A stretch of 64,000 bases of DNA from NCBI GenBank assembly GCA_045806965.1, contig JBJMIG010000018.1, positions 28,769 through 92,768 of the forward strand, given 5' to 3'. The DNA is from DASYTH01 sp045806965. GTDB lineage: Bacteria; Actinomycetota; Actinomycetes; Mycobacteriales; Pseudonocardiaceae. The position numbers and the translations under genes were made by a program. Positions within the stretch are counted from its first letter, which is position 1; each line of letters begins with the position of its first letter. Under the pieces are notes generated by a model that worked only from the letters and a program-made list of their open reading frames with translations, did not search any database and was not told the DNA's origin. This document shows positions 1 to 8,200 of this stretch, piece after piece.

Positions 1-97
1 TGCGACGGCGCAGTCGTCGTCCTGTTGTGGTCCTATGGACGTCAAGGAATCGAGCTGGAACGTTCGATGTACCGTTCCGCAACGAGTCGATCGGCTT

Positions 98-137
98 CCA
101 CGGCCGCCGGAACGCGTTCTCCGGCCGACGGCCGTGG
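98..137 (-). terminator. Stem-loop downstream of the lanthipeptide precursor gene
   Basis: Nine-base arms ccacggccg (98-106) and cggccgtgg (129-137) are perfect complements, and further G/C pairing is possible inside the loop. The structure begins 13 bases after the stop codon of the precursor gene read on the minus strand. There is no clear T-tract, so it may stabilise mRNA or terminate inefficiently. Confidence 0.45.
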
Positions 138-149
138 AGTCCCGGGTGG

Positions 150-263
150 CTACTTCCAGGGGCCTGCGGTGATCATGAAGCAGGTGTCCGGACCGCACGG
201 GGTGGGGTCGTCCTGCATGGCCGGCAGTTGTTGCAGGGTGTCGAGTTCGAACTCCATTGTCAT
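150..263 (-). CDS. Lanthipeptide precursor peptide (candidate LanA, 37 aa)
   Basis: This is a very short gene read directly from the sequence, starting MTMEFELDTLQQLP and ending in the stretch TPCGPDTCFMITAGPWK. Its first ATG overlaps the stop codon of the upstream synthetase gene as ATGA. A second in-frame ATG two codons on (position 257) sits nine bases after AGGAG, so either may be used. The N-terminal third is acidic and amphipathic with an LDTLQQLP motif, like the helical leaders of class III/IV lanthipeptides. The C-terminal half supplies Thr21, Cys23, Thr27, Cys28 and Thr32 for dehydration and thioether formation. No serine is present, so only threonine-derived methyllanthionine or dehydrobutyrine is possible. 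The leader/core border (near Asp-Asp-Pro, residues 18-20) is inferred. A stem-loop follows the gene. Confidence 0.72.
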   Translation of the reverse strand: MTMEFELDTLQQLPAMQDDPTPCGPDTCFMITAGPWK

Positions 264-3127
264 CGGCTCCTTGTTCCGTAATCGGTGTGCGCGAGCGGAG
301 GTTCCGTTCGCGTGGTCCGGTCGGCTTCGACCGGCGACCCTTGTTCACGGAGGTCAGCTCGTCCGGGTGACGGTGTGATCCGCGAATCAAGCGAGGGGAC
401 CGCTGGGTCGTCGGGCATCCACTGGCGCGGTCCGTGATGCCGCAGCCGAAGCAGAAATCCGAGTGCGCCTGCGAGGCCGGTGCCGAAGCCCGGACTGACC
501 CCCGTCTGGGTCTCGTCGGCTGTCACCCGCCGCCCGTCGAGCACCGCGTGGCGCACGCAGATCCAGTCCGCCAGGTCGTTCGCCCATTCGCGATAGCGGG
601 CGGCGGACGGTGCCGACGAGCGTTGGCTGAGATCCAGCAGAAACTCTCCGTTGCCGGCCAGGCCGTGGCAGGCCGCCGGTGAGCTGAACCCGCGCGTGCG
701 GTGCACGGCCACGGCTGCCGCCTCCGCCAGGGTGCGGTAACCGGTGCCGCCGCCGAGGTGCTCGTCCAGGCGGACGAGGAAGGTACCGACCCCGGACGAC
801 CCGTGACACCAGTGGTAGAGCGGCTCGGCCGGACTCGGCGGCCGGTTGCGATCGCAGCGCCACCGCGCGCCACCGGCCACGCCGCGTTCGGCGGCTCGTA
901 CCAGCGTGTCACCCGCCGCAACGGCGGTGTCCGCATAATCGGTGCGGCCGCTCGCCTGTGCGGCCGCCAGCAGGAACGCACCGACACCGGCCACACCATG
1001 GGCGAAACCGTAGTGCCAGCCACCGGCCAGCGCGGAGTCGAAATCCTCGGGAACCGGCCAGAACACACCGTCGTCAACCCAGGCCGCGACCGCGAGAAGC
1101 CCGTCGGCACAGTCGATCGCGGCGTCGAGCAACTCGGACCGCCTGCTGAGGTACCACATCCGCAGCAAGACCAGGCCCGCACCCGCCGCGCCGTGACACA
1201 CATCAGGATTCGGCCACCGGGTGTCCAACCGAAGGGCAAGACCGAGCGCCCGCTCGGCGAGCGCATCGTCGCCGAGATGGCGGGCGGCGTCGTACAGCGC
1301 CCACGCGGTTCCCGCGCGACCGAAGTGGAGTCCCGGCAGCAGCCGGGGAATTCGGTCCAGCCGGGCGTCGATCCACGAGGCGGTCGTGGCGACCGCGGCT
1401 CGCAGGTCGGCGCGGTGGAACACCTCACTTGCCCGGGTGAGGACAGCGAGCACTCCGGCCGCACCGTACTGCCCGGCGCACGCGTCGAGCCTGGCGGTCG
1501 CGGAACCCACCGGCCACAGCCAGTCGCCGTCAACGTCCATCGTGGCCACGAGATGGGCCAGCCCGTCGTCGATCAGGCGATCGGTGTCCGGCTCGCGGTG
1601 CCGGCGGTCCATCGAGCCGGGGGTGTCGGCAACAGGGGTCCGGGCACCACCGCGAGTAAGGAACGCCTCGACCCTGGCCAACGGCCAACGCTCGGCGGGC
1701 TGGTCAGCGGTCAGGCCCAACACCAACGGTTTCAGCAGTCGAGCAGCCTCGCTGTGCGCAGTGGTGAGATCGAGCAGTGCCGCTATGCGGCCCCGGTTGG
1801 ACCGGACTCCGGGATCCTCTGGCGGGAGCAACGGTGGTGCGCCGGTGAGGATGTGGAAGATCACCGCGCCCAGCGCGTACAGATCGGACTCGGGGCCAGG
1901 GGCACGGCAGTACGGACCGGACCGCATCACCTCGGGCGCGGCAAAACCTTCGGTGTAGGTCGAGATCACTACGTCACCCGGACGGGCCGCCGACTCCGGA
2001 TCGATCAACCGCAGCTCACCCTCGGAGCCGATCATGATGTTGACCGAGGTGAAGTCCCTGTACACCAAGCCTCGTCGGTGCACCTCCCCCAGCAAGGCGG
2101 CAAGTCGCCCGGCAAGCCGGAACGCATCCGCGCCGGTTGGCCCTTGTTCCTCGCCGAGATCGGCGAACCGGTCCCGAACCCACTCGGCCAGCGACCGTCC
2201 TGGCACCACGGATTCGACCAGGAACATGGAGTCCTCCTGCTCGAACAGATCGATGGGGTCGGCCGTCAAGCCGTCGAGCTCGCTCAGCCGGCGGTGCTCG
2301 GTGCGCAGTGCCGCCCGGCAGTCCTCGCCGGACATGCCGGTGCCGATGTGCGCGCGAGCCTGCTTGACGATCACGTTGTGTCCGGTCGATCGGTCCACCG
2401 CTTCGTACACCCCGCCACGGGCCGAGTGACGGATCGCACGAGTGACCTGGAACCGGTTGTTCAGCAGCGGCGGGCCGGCGGGCCGGTCGATCGGAGCTGC
2501 CAACATGGACGGCAATGCCACCCAATCGGGCGGCGTGAACCACGGTGTGCGCGGGTCGGCGACCAGGTGGCCGTGCGGGTCGCGAATTCGCCTCTCGTAG
2601 CGGCCGTCGTTAGACAGAACCGGCACTCCGTCGAATGCCCCGTAGCGGAGATGCACCAGACTGCCCCGCCGGCACACGCGGTCGGACAGGATCCGTGGAC
2701 CGGGCAGACCAAGCGTGGCCGCGTCCAACCTGTCGACCAGCTCGTCGAGCTGGTCGTCGTGACGCGGGTAGGCGACGAGGAACTTCCCAGCCTGAGCCCG
2801 ATCGAACCGAGGTCCGGTGATCACGGCGACGTCTCGCAGTGAACCGACGAATTTGAACGGGCAGAGCTCGCTCACCAGAATCCCGGCGGTCTGGTGCAGC
2901 ACCAGTGGAGCGGACAGCACTGTCGCGGACAGATGCACCTTCCAGCCCTGCACCCGGGGCGGGATGCCGGCGGGCGTGGCGTGGCACCAGAACGGCCCCT
3001 CGGCCAGCGTCCAGCCGGCGATGCCGTCCATCGCCGAACGGGCGATGCCGACCAGCGGGAACTCGGGGTGGTGTGCCATCGGACGGCCTTGAACGACAGA
3101 CGTGTCCCGTGCACCCGATCGAATCAC
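260..3127 (-). CDS. lanL: Class IV-type lanthipeptide synthetase (lyase-kinase-cyclase)
   Basis: A three-domain enzyme of about 955 residues that would phosphorylate and dehydrate Thr in a precursor and close thioether rings. The N-terminal 220 residues are the lyase region. The kinase spans roughly 225-500, with a catalytic-loop YRDFTSVN near 357 and IDPES (the DFG equivalent) near 375. The LanC cyclase runs from about 520 to the end. Three CHG motifs are visible near residues 644, 774 (WCHG) and 820 (ACHG). The last two provide the Cys, Cys, His zinc set that class III LanKC enzymes lack, which is why class IV (LanL) is preferred. The chosen GTG start overlaps the stop of the upstream secreted-peptide gene as GTGA behind GAGGG. 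A TTG at 3139 and an ATG at 3079 are alternatives. The stop overlaps the precursor start. Confidence 0.85.
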   Translation of the reverse strand: MIRSGARDTSVVQGRPMAHHPEFPLVGIARSAMDGIAGWTLAEGPFWCHATPAGIPPRVQGWKVHLSATVLSAPLVLHQTAGILVSELCPFKFVGSLRDVAVITGPRFDRAQAGKFLVAYPRHDDQLDELVDRLDAATLGLPGPRILSDRVCRRGSLVHLRYGAFDGVPVLSNDGRYERRIRDPHGHLVADPRTPWFTPPDWVALPSMLAAPIDRPAGPPLLNNRFQVTRAIRHSARGGVYEAVDRSTGHNVIVKQARAHIGTGMSGEDCRAALRTEHRRLSELDGLTADPIDLFEQEDSMFLVESVVPGRSLAEWVRDRFADLGEEQGPTGADAFRLAGRLAALLGEVHRRGLVYRDFTSVNIMIGSEGELRLIDPESAARPGDVVISTYTEGFAAPEVMRSGPYCRAPGPESDLYALGAVIFHILTGAPPLLPPEDPGVRSNRGRIAALLDLTTAHSEAARLLKPLVLGLTADQPAERWPLARVEAFLTRGGARTPVADTPGSMDRRHREPDTDRLIDDGLAHLVATMDVDGDWLWPVGSATARLDACAGQYGAAGVLAVLTRASEVFHRADLRAAVATTASWIDARLDRIPRLLPGLHFGRAGTAWALYDAARHLGDDALAERALGLALRLDTRWPNPDVCHGAAGAGLVLLRMWYLSRRSELLDAAIDCADGLLAVAAWVDDGVFWPVPEDFDSALAGGWHYGFAHGVAGVGAFLLAAAQASGRTDYADTAVAAGDTLVRAAERGVAGGARWRCDRNRPPSPAEPLYHWCHGSSGVGTFLVRLDEHLGGGTGYRTLAEAAAVAVHRTRGFSSPAACHGLAGNGEFLLDLSQRSSAPSAARYREWANDLADWICVRHAVLDGRRVTADETQTGVSPGFGTGLAGALGFLLRLRHHGPRQWMPDDPAVPSLDSRITPSPGRADLREQGSPVEADRTTRTEPPLAHTDYGTRSR

Positions 3128-3342
3128 CCGCCCTCGCAATGGTGACCGGGGTCGCGGGGGGCGTGGGTAGCCAGGGGGTAGCAGGGATCCCAGATGAAGC
3201 CCTCGTCTCCGGGTCCGGTCGCAGCGACGATCTGCCGGTTGTCGGACGCATGACTTGTCGCGGGCATGGCCACTACGGCGAGCGCGAGGCCGACCGCGAC
3301 GACCGCACTGGCGACCCCGGTTCTCAGTCGAGTTGATCCCAT
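3124..3342 (-). CDS. Small secreted two-cysteine peptide (72 aa), unknown function
   Basis: The start follows a near-consensus AGGAGG seven bases upstream. The product opens with a Sec-type signal (MGSTRLRTG, then a hydrophobic run ending near ATSHA at about residue 30). This leaves a mature peptide of about 40 residues with two cysteines, many prolines and a terminal HHCEGG. It lies 162 bp downstream of the regulator, and its stop codon overlaps the synthetase start (GTGA), so it is probably cotranscribed and translationally coupled with lanL. I recognise no family. It could be an accessory or immunity peptide, or an unusual exported product. Confidence 0.7.
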   Translation of the reverse strand: MGSTRLRTGVASAVVAVGLALAVVAMPATSHASDNRQIVAATGPGDEGFIWDPCYPLATHAPRDPGHHCEGG

Positions 3343-3504
3343 TGTCAATCCTCCTCGTTCGGCTCCGGCATGCAGAGGTGGAATGCCACTGTGCGTCCTG
3401 CCGTCGACGGAATACAGATCAGCTCGGGGCAGCAAGTGGCCACGGAATGGCAGCAAACTGACCTGGACAACCCGTGCCCGGCGGCGGAGATCTGGCGTGG
3501 GCGA

Positions 3505-4503
3505 CTAAATCCAGCCGCGGCGCGCGGCTTCGACGCCGGCCTCGAACCGGCTGCTCGCATTGAGCTCGCTCATCAGCCGGGCCACCCGTCTACGCAGGTG
3601 GCGCACCGAGATTCCGACGCTGCGGGCCGCGAACTCGTCGGTGTTGCCCGCCGCGAGCAGCGCCAGGATCTCCCGATCCTCACCGGGGAGATCCTGGCGT
3701 CCGGACTCGGCGGGCGGATCCGCCACCGACATCTCCACCGCGACGTTCCAGACCCGGTGGAACAGGTGGACGAAACCCGTCAGCAGACCGGGCTGACGCA
3801 CGATCAACGCACCCAACTTGCTGTTGTGCGGATCGATCGGCAGCATGGCGACCTGGTCGTCCATGATGATCATACGTTCGAGTGGGTCGTCGGTGAACCG
3901 TGCCTTGGCGCCCGCCGCGGTCAGGTCCCGAACATAGGCGCGACACCAGTCGTTCTGCAGGAAAGCGGTGTTGTAGATGGTGCGCATGTCGATGCCCCGC
4001 CGCAGGCCACGCAGATCAAGCGGGCGGCTCGCATCGAGTGCGGCGCGGCTGATCACGTACCCCGGCTGCACCGACCACACACTGGTCCGGGTGAAGAAAG
4101 CCAACTCGTCCAGCCGCTCGCGGACCTTGTCCAGATCCTCGATCCGCTCGACGCTGGTCGTTGAGTCGGCCGTCTCCGGCCGCGCGAGGAACGTCTTCGT
4201 CAGCTCGTTGACCTCGGCCCTGGTGTCACCGACTCGGCGCTGTTGCTGGAGCAACTCGTCCTCGCGTCGCTCGATGAGCGCACCGAGCGCCGACGCCGGT
4301 GAGACGAGGGTGATCCGGACGGGTGACCCGGTTTCCGCCCTGACCACGCCAAGGTCGAGCAGCGCGTCGAGCGCGGTCCGCGCTTCCCCTTCGCTACACC
4401 CCACCGCGTCAGCCAGCATCGCAGGGTCCGCGGTCGGTGCGGTCAGCAGAGCGCGGTAGGCACGCTCCGCCAGCGGTGTGAACCCGAGATCTCTCAACGC
4501 CAC
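3505..4503 (-). CDS. TrmB/LuxR-type transcriptional regulator
   Basis: About 332 residues. The N-terminal 70 residues (LGFTPLAERAYRALL onward) form a TrmB-like winged helix. A coiled-coil-like stretch around residues 75-110 follows (RREDELLQQQRR). The middle is an effector-like region, and the last 65 residues are a LuxR-type helix-turn-helix (DREILALLAAG, then SVGISVRHLRRRVARL). This architecture is common in actinomycete specialised-metabolite regions. I chose GTG at 4503 because GGAG lies six bases upstream and family members begin just before the LxPLAE motif. The open frame runs to 4794, but that extension is a low-complexity Pro/Ser/Arg stretch. It reads toward the lanthipeptide genes and is a plausible activator of them. 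Confidence 0.75.
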   Translation of the reverse strand: MALRDLGFTPLAERAYRALLTAPTADPAMLADAVGCSEGEARTALDALLDLGVVRAETGSPVRITLVSPASALGALIERREDELLQQQRRVGDTRAEVNELTKTFLARPETADSTTSVERIEDLDKVRERLDELAFFTRTSVWSVQPGYVISRAALDASRPLDLRGLRRGIDMRTIYNTAFLQNDWCRAYVRDLTAAGAKARFTDDPLERMIIMDDQVAMLPIDPHNSKLGALIVRQPGLLTGFVHLFHRVWNVAVEMSVADPPAESGRQDLPGEDREILALLAAGNTDEFAARSVGISVRHLRRRVARLMSELNASSRFEAGVEAARRGWI

Positions 4504-4845
4504 CGGCGGCTCCGGTGCTGAGCCAGCAGCGAGCCGGTTCCCGGTTGCCGGAGCAGGTTGAGGATCCGGCGGCGCTTTCGGCGACCGAACATGCCCTGTG
4601 CCCTCCCGGTGCGACTCGGGTCTCTCATCGCCTTCGTGTGCATCCGAGTTACGTCGTTCGCGCGGTCTTTCGGCGTTGCGCGACGCCCGGACCGGACTGG
4701 ACGCACTCGCCGGCGACGACGCGGTCTCCGACGTGCGGGAATCCGTCCAATGAGGTCGGGAGGGCGCTGCGGGTGATCGGCGGTGCACGTTCACGCGGTG
4801 TCACGGGCCGGTGGCGTCCAGGCGTTTCACACCGCCTGGGGCGCG

Positions 4846-5067
4846 TCATCCGCGAGCGGCGTCCTCGGCCTCCCAGCGCAGCAGGTCGCCCGGCTGGCAC
4901 TTGAGCACCTCGCAGAGCGCGGCGAGCGTCGCGAAGCGCACCGCCTTGGCGCGGCCGTTCTTGAGTACCGCCAGGTTGGCGGGCGTGATCCCTACCCGGT
5001 CCGCGAGCTCGCCAACGGACATCTTCCGCTTGGCCAGCATCACGTCGATGTCGACGGTGATCGCCAC
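4846..5067 (-). CDS. Cro/C1-type (Xre, YozG-like) DNA-binding protein
   Basis: A 73-residue, single-domain helix-turn-helix protein with the core KMSVGELADRVGITPANLAVLK and a C-terminal CEVLKCQPGDLL. This is the usual layout of the small repressors paired with DUF2975 membrane proteins. The GTG start shares one base with the TAG stop of the preceding gene (TAGTG), so translation is coupled. It probably autoregulates the pair through the palindromes upstream of the DUF2975 gene. Confidence 0.85.
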   Translation of the reverse strand: MAITVDIDVMLAKRKMSVGELADRVGITPANLAVLKNGRAKAVRFATLAALCEVLKCQPGDLLRWEAEDAARG

Positions 5068-5552
5068 TAGATCACCTCGTCCAGTTCGGCTTGCAGCTGC
5101 GCCGCTTCGCCGTCGCGCGCGACGGCCTGGGCGAGCAGCATCCGTAGCACCAGCACGATGAGCGCGACCCCCAGGATGGCCACGCCAACCCCGCCCATGA
5201 TGAGGGTGACGCCCGGGTCGTCCCGCTGGCCCGGCGCGTTGAGGGCCGTGACCGCGAACCATACGACGGCAGCCGCCACGATCGCGCCGATCACGCCGTC
5301 CACGTAGCGGAAGGCAGCGGAGGAGAACACGGTTCCGCGACGCACCATCGCCACTAGTCGCCACACGCAGACCAGGGCGACCTGGGCGGACACCATCCCC
5401 AGGATCGTGATCACGCGCAGCGGGACCAGCGGGAGCGATCCGTCCTCCGGATCGGTCGCCAACGCCCACACCATCAACGCCTGTACGAACACGGTGCCGG
5501 CGAGCACCACCACGAGCACGGCGCGCAGCGCACGCACTGTCAGCTTCCCCAC
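5067..5552 (-). CDS. DUF2975 family membrane protein
   Basis: 161 residues with four hydrophobic segments (about residues 8-32, 45-68, 85-105 and 118-142), matching the four-helix DUF2975 fold. It is cotranscribed with the downstream Xre-like regulator, the conserved partner of this family. Family function is unknown; a membrane-linked sensory or modulatory role for the partner repressor has been suggested from this recurrent pairing. Two inverted repeats lie immediately upstream. Confidence 0.85.
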   Translation of the reverse strand: MGKLTVRALRAVLVVVLAGTVFVQALMVWALATDPEDGSLPLVPLRVITILGMVSAQVALVCVWRLVAMVRRGTVFSSAAFRYVDGVIGAIVAAAVVWFAVTALNAPGQRDDPGVTLIMGGVGVAILGVALIVLVLRMLLAQAVARDGEAAQLQAELDEVI

Positions 5553-5564
5553 GACCCCGTCCCT

Positions 5565-5604
5565 CCATCGAATTGCGATGGGAATCTATCGAACGTCGAT
5601 AGAT
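5565..5604. promoter_or_regulatory. Tandem palindromic operators upstream of the DUF2975-Xre pair
   Basis: Two dyads lie 13-52 bp before the DUF2975 start. The first is ccatcg-aattg-cgatgg (5565-5581). The second is a perfect 9-bp-arm repeat, atctatcga-acg-tcgatagat (5584-5604). Their position and symmetry suit a dimeric Xre-type repressor, so autoregulation is the simplest reading. The local sequence is notably A+T-richer than its surroundings. Confidence 0.6.
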
Positions 5605-5730
5605 AACACAAGCCGGGGCTGCGGGCGCCATGACTAGATGCTGTGCGGTTCGGCATGCGCTCGGTGAGTGACATCACCCGGGACCCCAAGTCGGTCATAG
5701 CCGCGCAGCCTGCTCGCGACAGGCCTTGGT

Positions 5731-6576
5731 TCAGGCGTCGAGGAAGGTGGTGACGGTGCTGACGAAGCGGTCCGCGTCGTCGATCCAGGGAAAGTGCCCG
5801 GCCCGGGGTTGGATCGCCACGGTGGCGTCGGGGAAGAGGGCGGCGAACTCGCGCAGCACCCGCGGGGTGGGTGCCGGGTCGATGTCGCCGCCGAGCAGCA
5901 GCACGGGGGCGTCGAGCCGGCGCAGGCCGGTCCGGGTGCCGACCGGGTCGCCGAAGGATCCCTCCGCGCCGAACCCGGCCCGCGCCTCGGGTGCGACTTG
6001 CGCCTGTTCGGCTTCGGCCAAGCGGCGGGCGGCGGCGGTCCACTGAAAGAAGTGGAACGGCGCGCTGGCCACTCGGTTCCCCGGGGTGTCCGCGCCGGCC
6101 TCCCGGCGCATCATCGCCGCGTAGGCCTCGGCATACCACGGCTCGTCCGCGCGGCTGTGTACCACGTCGAGCCACTCGGCGTCGGTGAACCTCAAACCGG
6201 TGGTCAGCCAGCTCGGTGTGACCAGGACCAGCCGCGCGACCCGGTCGCAGTGGCGGGCGGCGTAGAGCGTGGCGACGTTGCCGCCGGCGGAGTGGCCGAG
6301 CAGGTCGAGGCGGTCCAGTCCGAGGTGCTCGCGCAGCGCCTCGACGTCGTCGACCAGGCGGACGGCGCGGTAGCTGTCCGGGTCGGCTGGAACGGCGGAC
6401 TCACCGGTGCCGCGGTGATCCAGCAGGATGAGTTCCCGGTGGGCCGACAGACCGCCAAGGTCCTCGAGGTAGGCCGAGGCCCGTCCGGGACCGCCCGGTA
6501 GGCAGACCAGCGCAGGACCCTCGCCCTTGCGGTGGTAGCACAGGACGGTGTCGTCGTAGGAGGCAAAGGTTGGCAT
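5731..6576 (-). CDS. Alpha/beta hydrolase (proline iminopeptidase-like)
   Basis: About 281 residues beginning MPTFASYDD. The oxyanion region is CLPGGPGRAS, followed by LLDHRGTGES (the HRGxG motif of this subgroup). The nucleophile elbow is GHSAGG, the acid is probably in the LGGDIDPAP stretch, and the terminal histidine is in RAGHFPW. The substrate cannot be read from sequence. Peptidase S33 relatives include prolyl aminopeptidases and esterases. An in-frame upstream ATG at 6654 exists, but the extra 26 residues look non-native. Confidence 0.85.
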   Translation of the reverse strand: MPTFASYDDTVLCYHRKGEGPALVCLPGGPGRASAYLEDLGGLSAHRELILLDHRGTGESAVPADPDSYRAVRLVDDVEALREHLGLDRLDLLGHSAGGNVATLYAARHCDRVARLVLVTPSWLTTGLRFTDAEWLDVVHSRADEPWYAEAYAAMMRREAGADTPGNRVASAPFHFFQWTAAARRLAEAEQAQVAPEARAGFGAEGSFGDPVGTRTGLRRLDAPVLLLGGDIDPAPTPRVLREFAALFPDATVAIQPRAGHFPWIDDADRFVSTVTTFLDA

Positions 6577-6873
6577 CCACCTATTCTTCCGGCCGGTGGG
6601 CCGAACGTGCGGGGCGGTCGGTGCGCCGCGGGCGCGGTGGTTGGTCGAGACCAATTCGCGAGGCAGGCAATTGTCGAGAAGCCGCGGACGACACCCCCTT
6701 TGACCGGGACAAATGTGGCACGGAACGTTCTGTCCGGTTGTGCTATCCGCATCATCGCAATGGTGACCAGGCGCTAGCGCGGATAGCCCATAAGGAGTAG
6801 GGTCACAGTACCCTGGTCACCTGCACACACTGTGGGCAAGCTCCAGTGCGACCGACGAAGGGCGCTTTTACGA

Positions 6874-7689
6874 ATGGCTTTTCCGATGCAGGCTAGCCCG
6901 GGCAAGAACGACGTCGACCTGCCCAGTGTCGCTCGAATGCACGACTACTGGCTCGGTGGTTCGCACAACACCGAAGGGGAGCGCACGTTCGCCGATCACC
7001 TCGCGATGGTTGGCCCACTGATCCCGTACCTGGTCCGGACGCAGCGGGCGTTGCTCGGACGGATCGTGCGCTATCTACTCGGGCAAGGCGTCCGGCAGTT
7101 CGTGGATATCGGGTCGGGCCTGCCCACCTGCGGCCAAGTACACGAGATCGCCGAGGGCAGTGACCCGCCGGCGCGGGTGCTGTACGTCGACAACGACCCC
7201 GCGGTGGCCGCCGACGGCCAGGATCTGCTTGCTGGCAACGAGAACGCGGCGTTCCTGGCAGTGGATTTCCGGGAGCCGGCCCGGGTGCTCTCCGATCCCG
7301 CGGCCCAGCGGCTGCTCGATCCGCAACGGCCGGTGGCGTTACTGGCGATAGCCGCGCTTCAGCAGATCCCGGACTCCGACGACCCGGTCGGTGTGGTCGC
7401 GGGCTACCTGCGGACGATGTGCTCCGGCAGTTATCTGGCGCTGACGCATTCCGGACCGGACCCGCAACTGGCCTATGCCTGCGAGATGTTCGAACAGATG
7501 AAATTCGGCCCGCGGCACGCACTGTACCTGCGCGATGCGGTGGCGGTCCGGCTGTTCTTCGCCGGTCTCGAGCTCGCGCCGCCCGGAATTGTGCCGGTGC
7601 CGCTGTGGCATCCGGACCCCGAGCGGGATCCCGTGCTGCAGAACCCCGAACGGGTACCGGTCAACGTCGGCGTCGCGCGCAAGCCCTGA
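6874..7689 (+). CDS. DUF574 S-adenosyl methyltransferase family protein
   Basis: About 271 residues. Diagnostic features are the N-terminal ARMHDYWLGGSHN motif, the SAM-binding FVDIGSGLPT and the acidic strand end VLYVDNDPA. These are the hallmarks of PF04672 proteins, which are expanded in actinomycetes. Most have no known substrate. I start at the ATG of MAFPMQ. The GTG at 6832 would add 14 residues with no family support. It is divergent from the hydrolase on its left. Confidence 0.85.
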   Translation: MAFPMQASPGKNDVDLPSVARMHDYWLGGSHNTEGERTFADHLAMVGPLIPYLVRTQRALLGRIVRYLLGQGVRQFVDIGSGLPTCGQVHEIAEGSDPPARVLYVDNDPAVAADGQDLLAGNENAAFLAVDFREPARVLSDPAAQRLLDPQRPVALLAIAALQQIPDSDDPVGVVAGYLRTMCSGSYLALTHSGPDPQLAYACEMFEQMKFGPRHALYLRDAVAVRLFFAGLELAPPGIVPVPLWHPDPERDPVLQNPERVPVNVGVARKP

Positions 7690-7779
7690 CCGAAAGGACA
7701 GTGCTGCACAGCACGTCCCTTTTTCCAGTTGTTGATCCCATACCGTTGTTCAACTCCGATCTTGGTCTGAACCACGATC

Positions 7780-7925
7780 ATCTGGCGAGCCTCGGCCGCC
7801 GCGGCTGAGGAAGTCCCGCTCTTCTTCGGTGGGCGCCAGGGCGGCCGCTCGGTCGTAGGCCGGGGCGGCCTCGCTGGTGCGGCCCAGCCGGCAGAGCAGG
7901 TCGGCTCGGGTGGCGCCGGCGGTGC
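7780..7925 (-). pseudogene. C-terminal fragment of an ECF sigma factor-like gene
   Basis: The minus strand encodes the stretch RADLLCRLGRTSEAAPAYDR followed by ALAPTEEERDFLSR. This is typical of the helical C-terminus of the long SigI/DUF6596-type ECF sigma factors (RAELLRRLGR...AL..t..ER.fL.rR). No start codon, sigma2 or sigma4 domain is present. The upstream sequence falls out of frame, so this is a remnant. Confidence 0.55.
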
Positions 7926-8068
7926 AGGCCGGCGAACGGGTCGAGGTGGCCGGCGCACCAGTCGGCGAACCGGCGTGTCGTGCAGGCTGCTGCGGCGGCG
8001 ATGGTCATCGAGGAGGGCGCCAATGAGATGGACCGCATCTTCCCGGACACGGCAGCATGGTCAGCCCG

Positions 8069-8122
8069 CGACACGGTTCAGGCCCCGTCCGCTCCACAGT
8101 GGACGGGGCCTGAACCGTGTCG
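8069..8122. terminator. Perfect 22-bp-arm inverted repeat (bidirectional terminator)
   Basis: Arms 8069-8090 and 8101-8122 are perfectly complementary around a 10-base loop. An outer tcagc/gctga pair extends the stem beyond a short mismatch. It lies about 80 bp past the end of the minus-strand secreted-protein gene. No T-tract is present, as is common for actinomycete terminators. Confidence 0.65.
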
Positions 8123-8200
8123 AGCTGACCGGGCTTGAATCTACGACCCCTTCTCACCAAGGGTGTGCTCGGTGATGTCAGTCAGGCCGCGTTCTCCACC

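Noticed and set aside
1..149. A transporter gene start on the minus strand beyond the lanthipeptide precursor
   Set aside because: Too little sequence is available and no start with RBS and family-like text could be read.
701..2842. A 713-codon open frame on the plus strand
   Set aside because: It lies entirely antisense to the lanthipeptide synthetase, is Arg/Gly/Pro-rich and has no domain; it is a GC-bias shadow.
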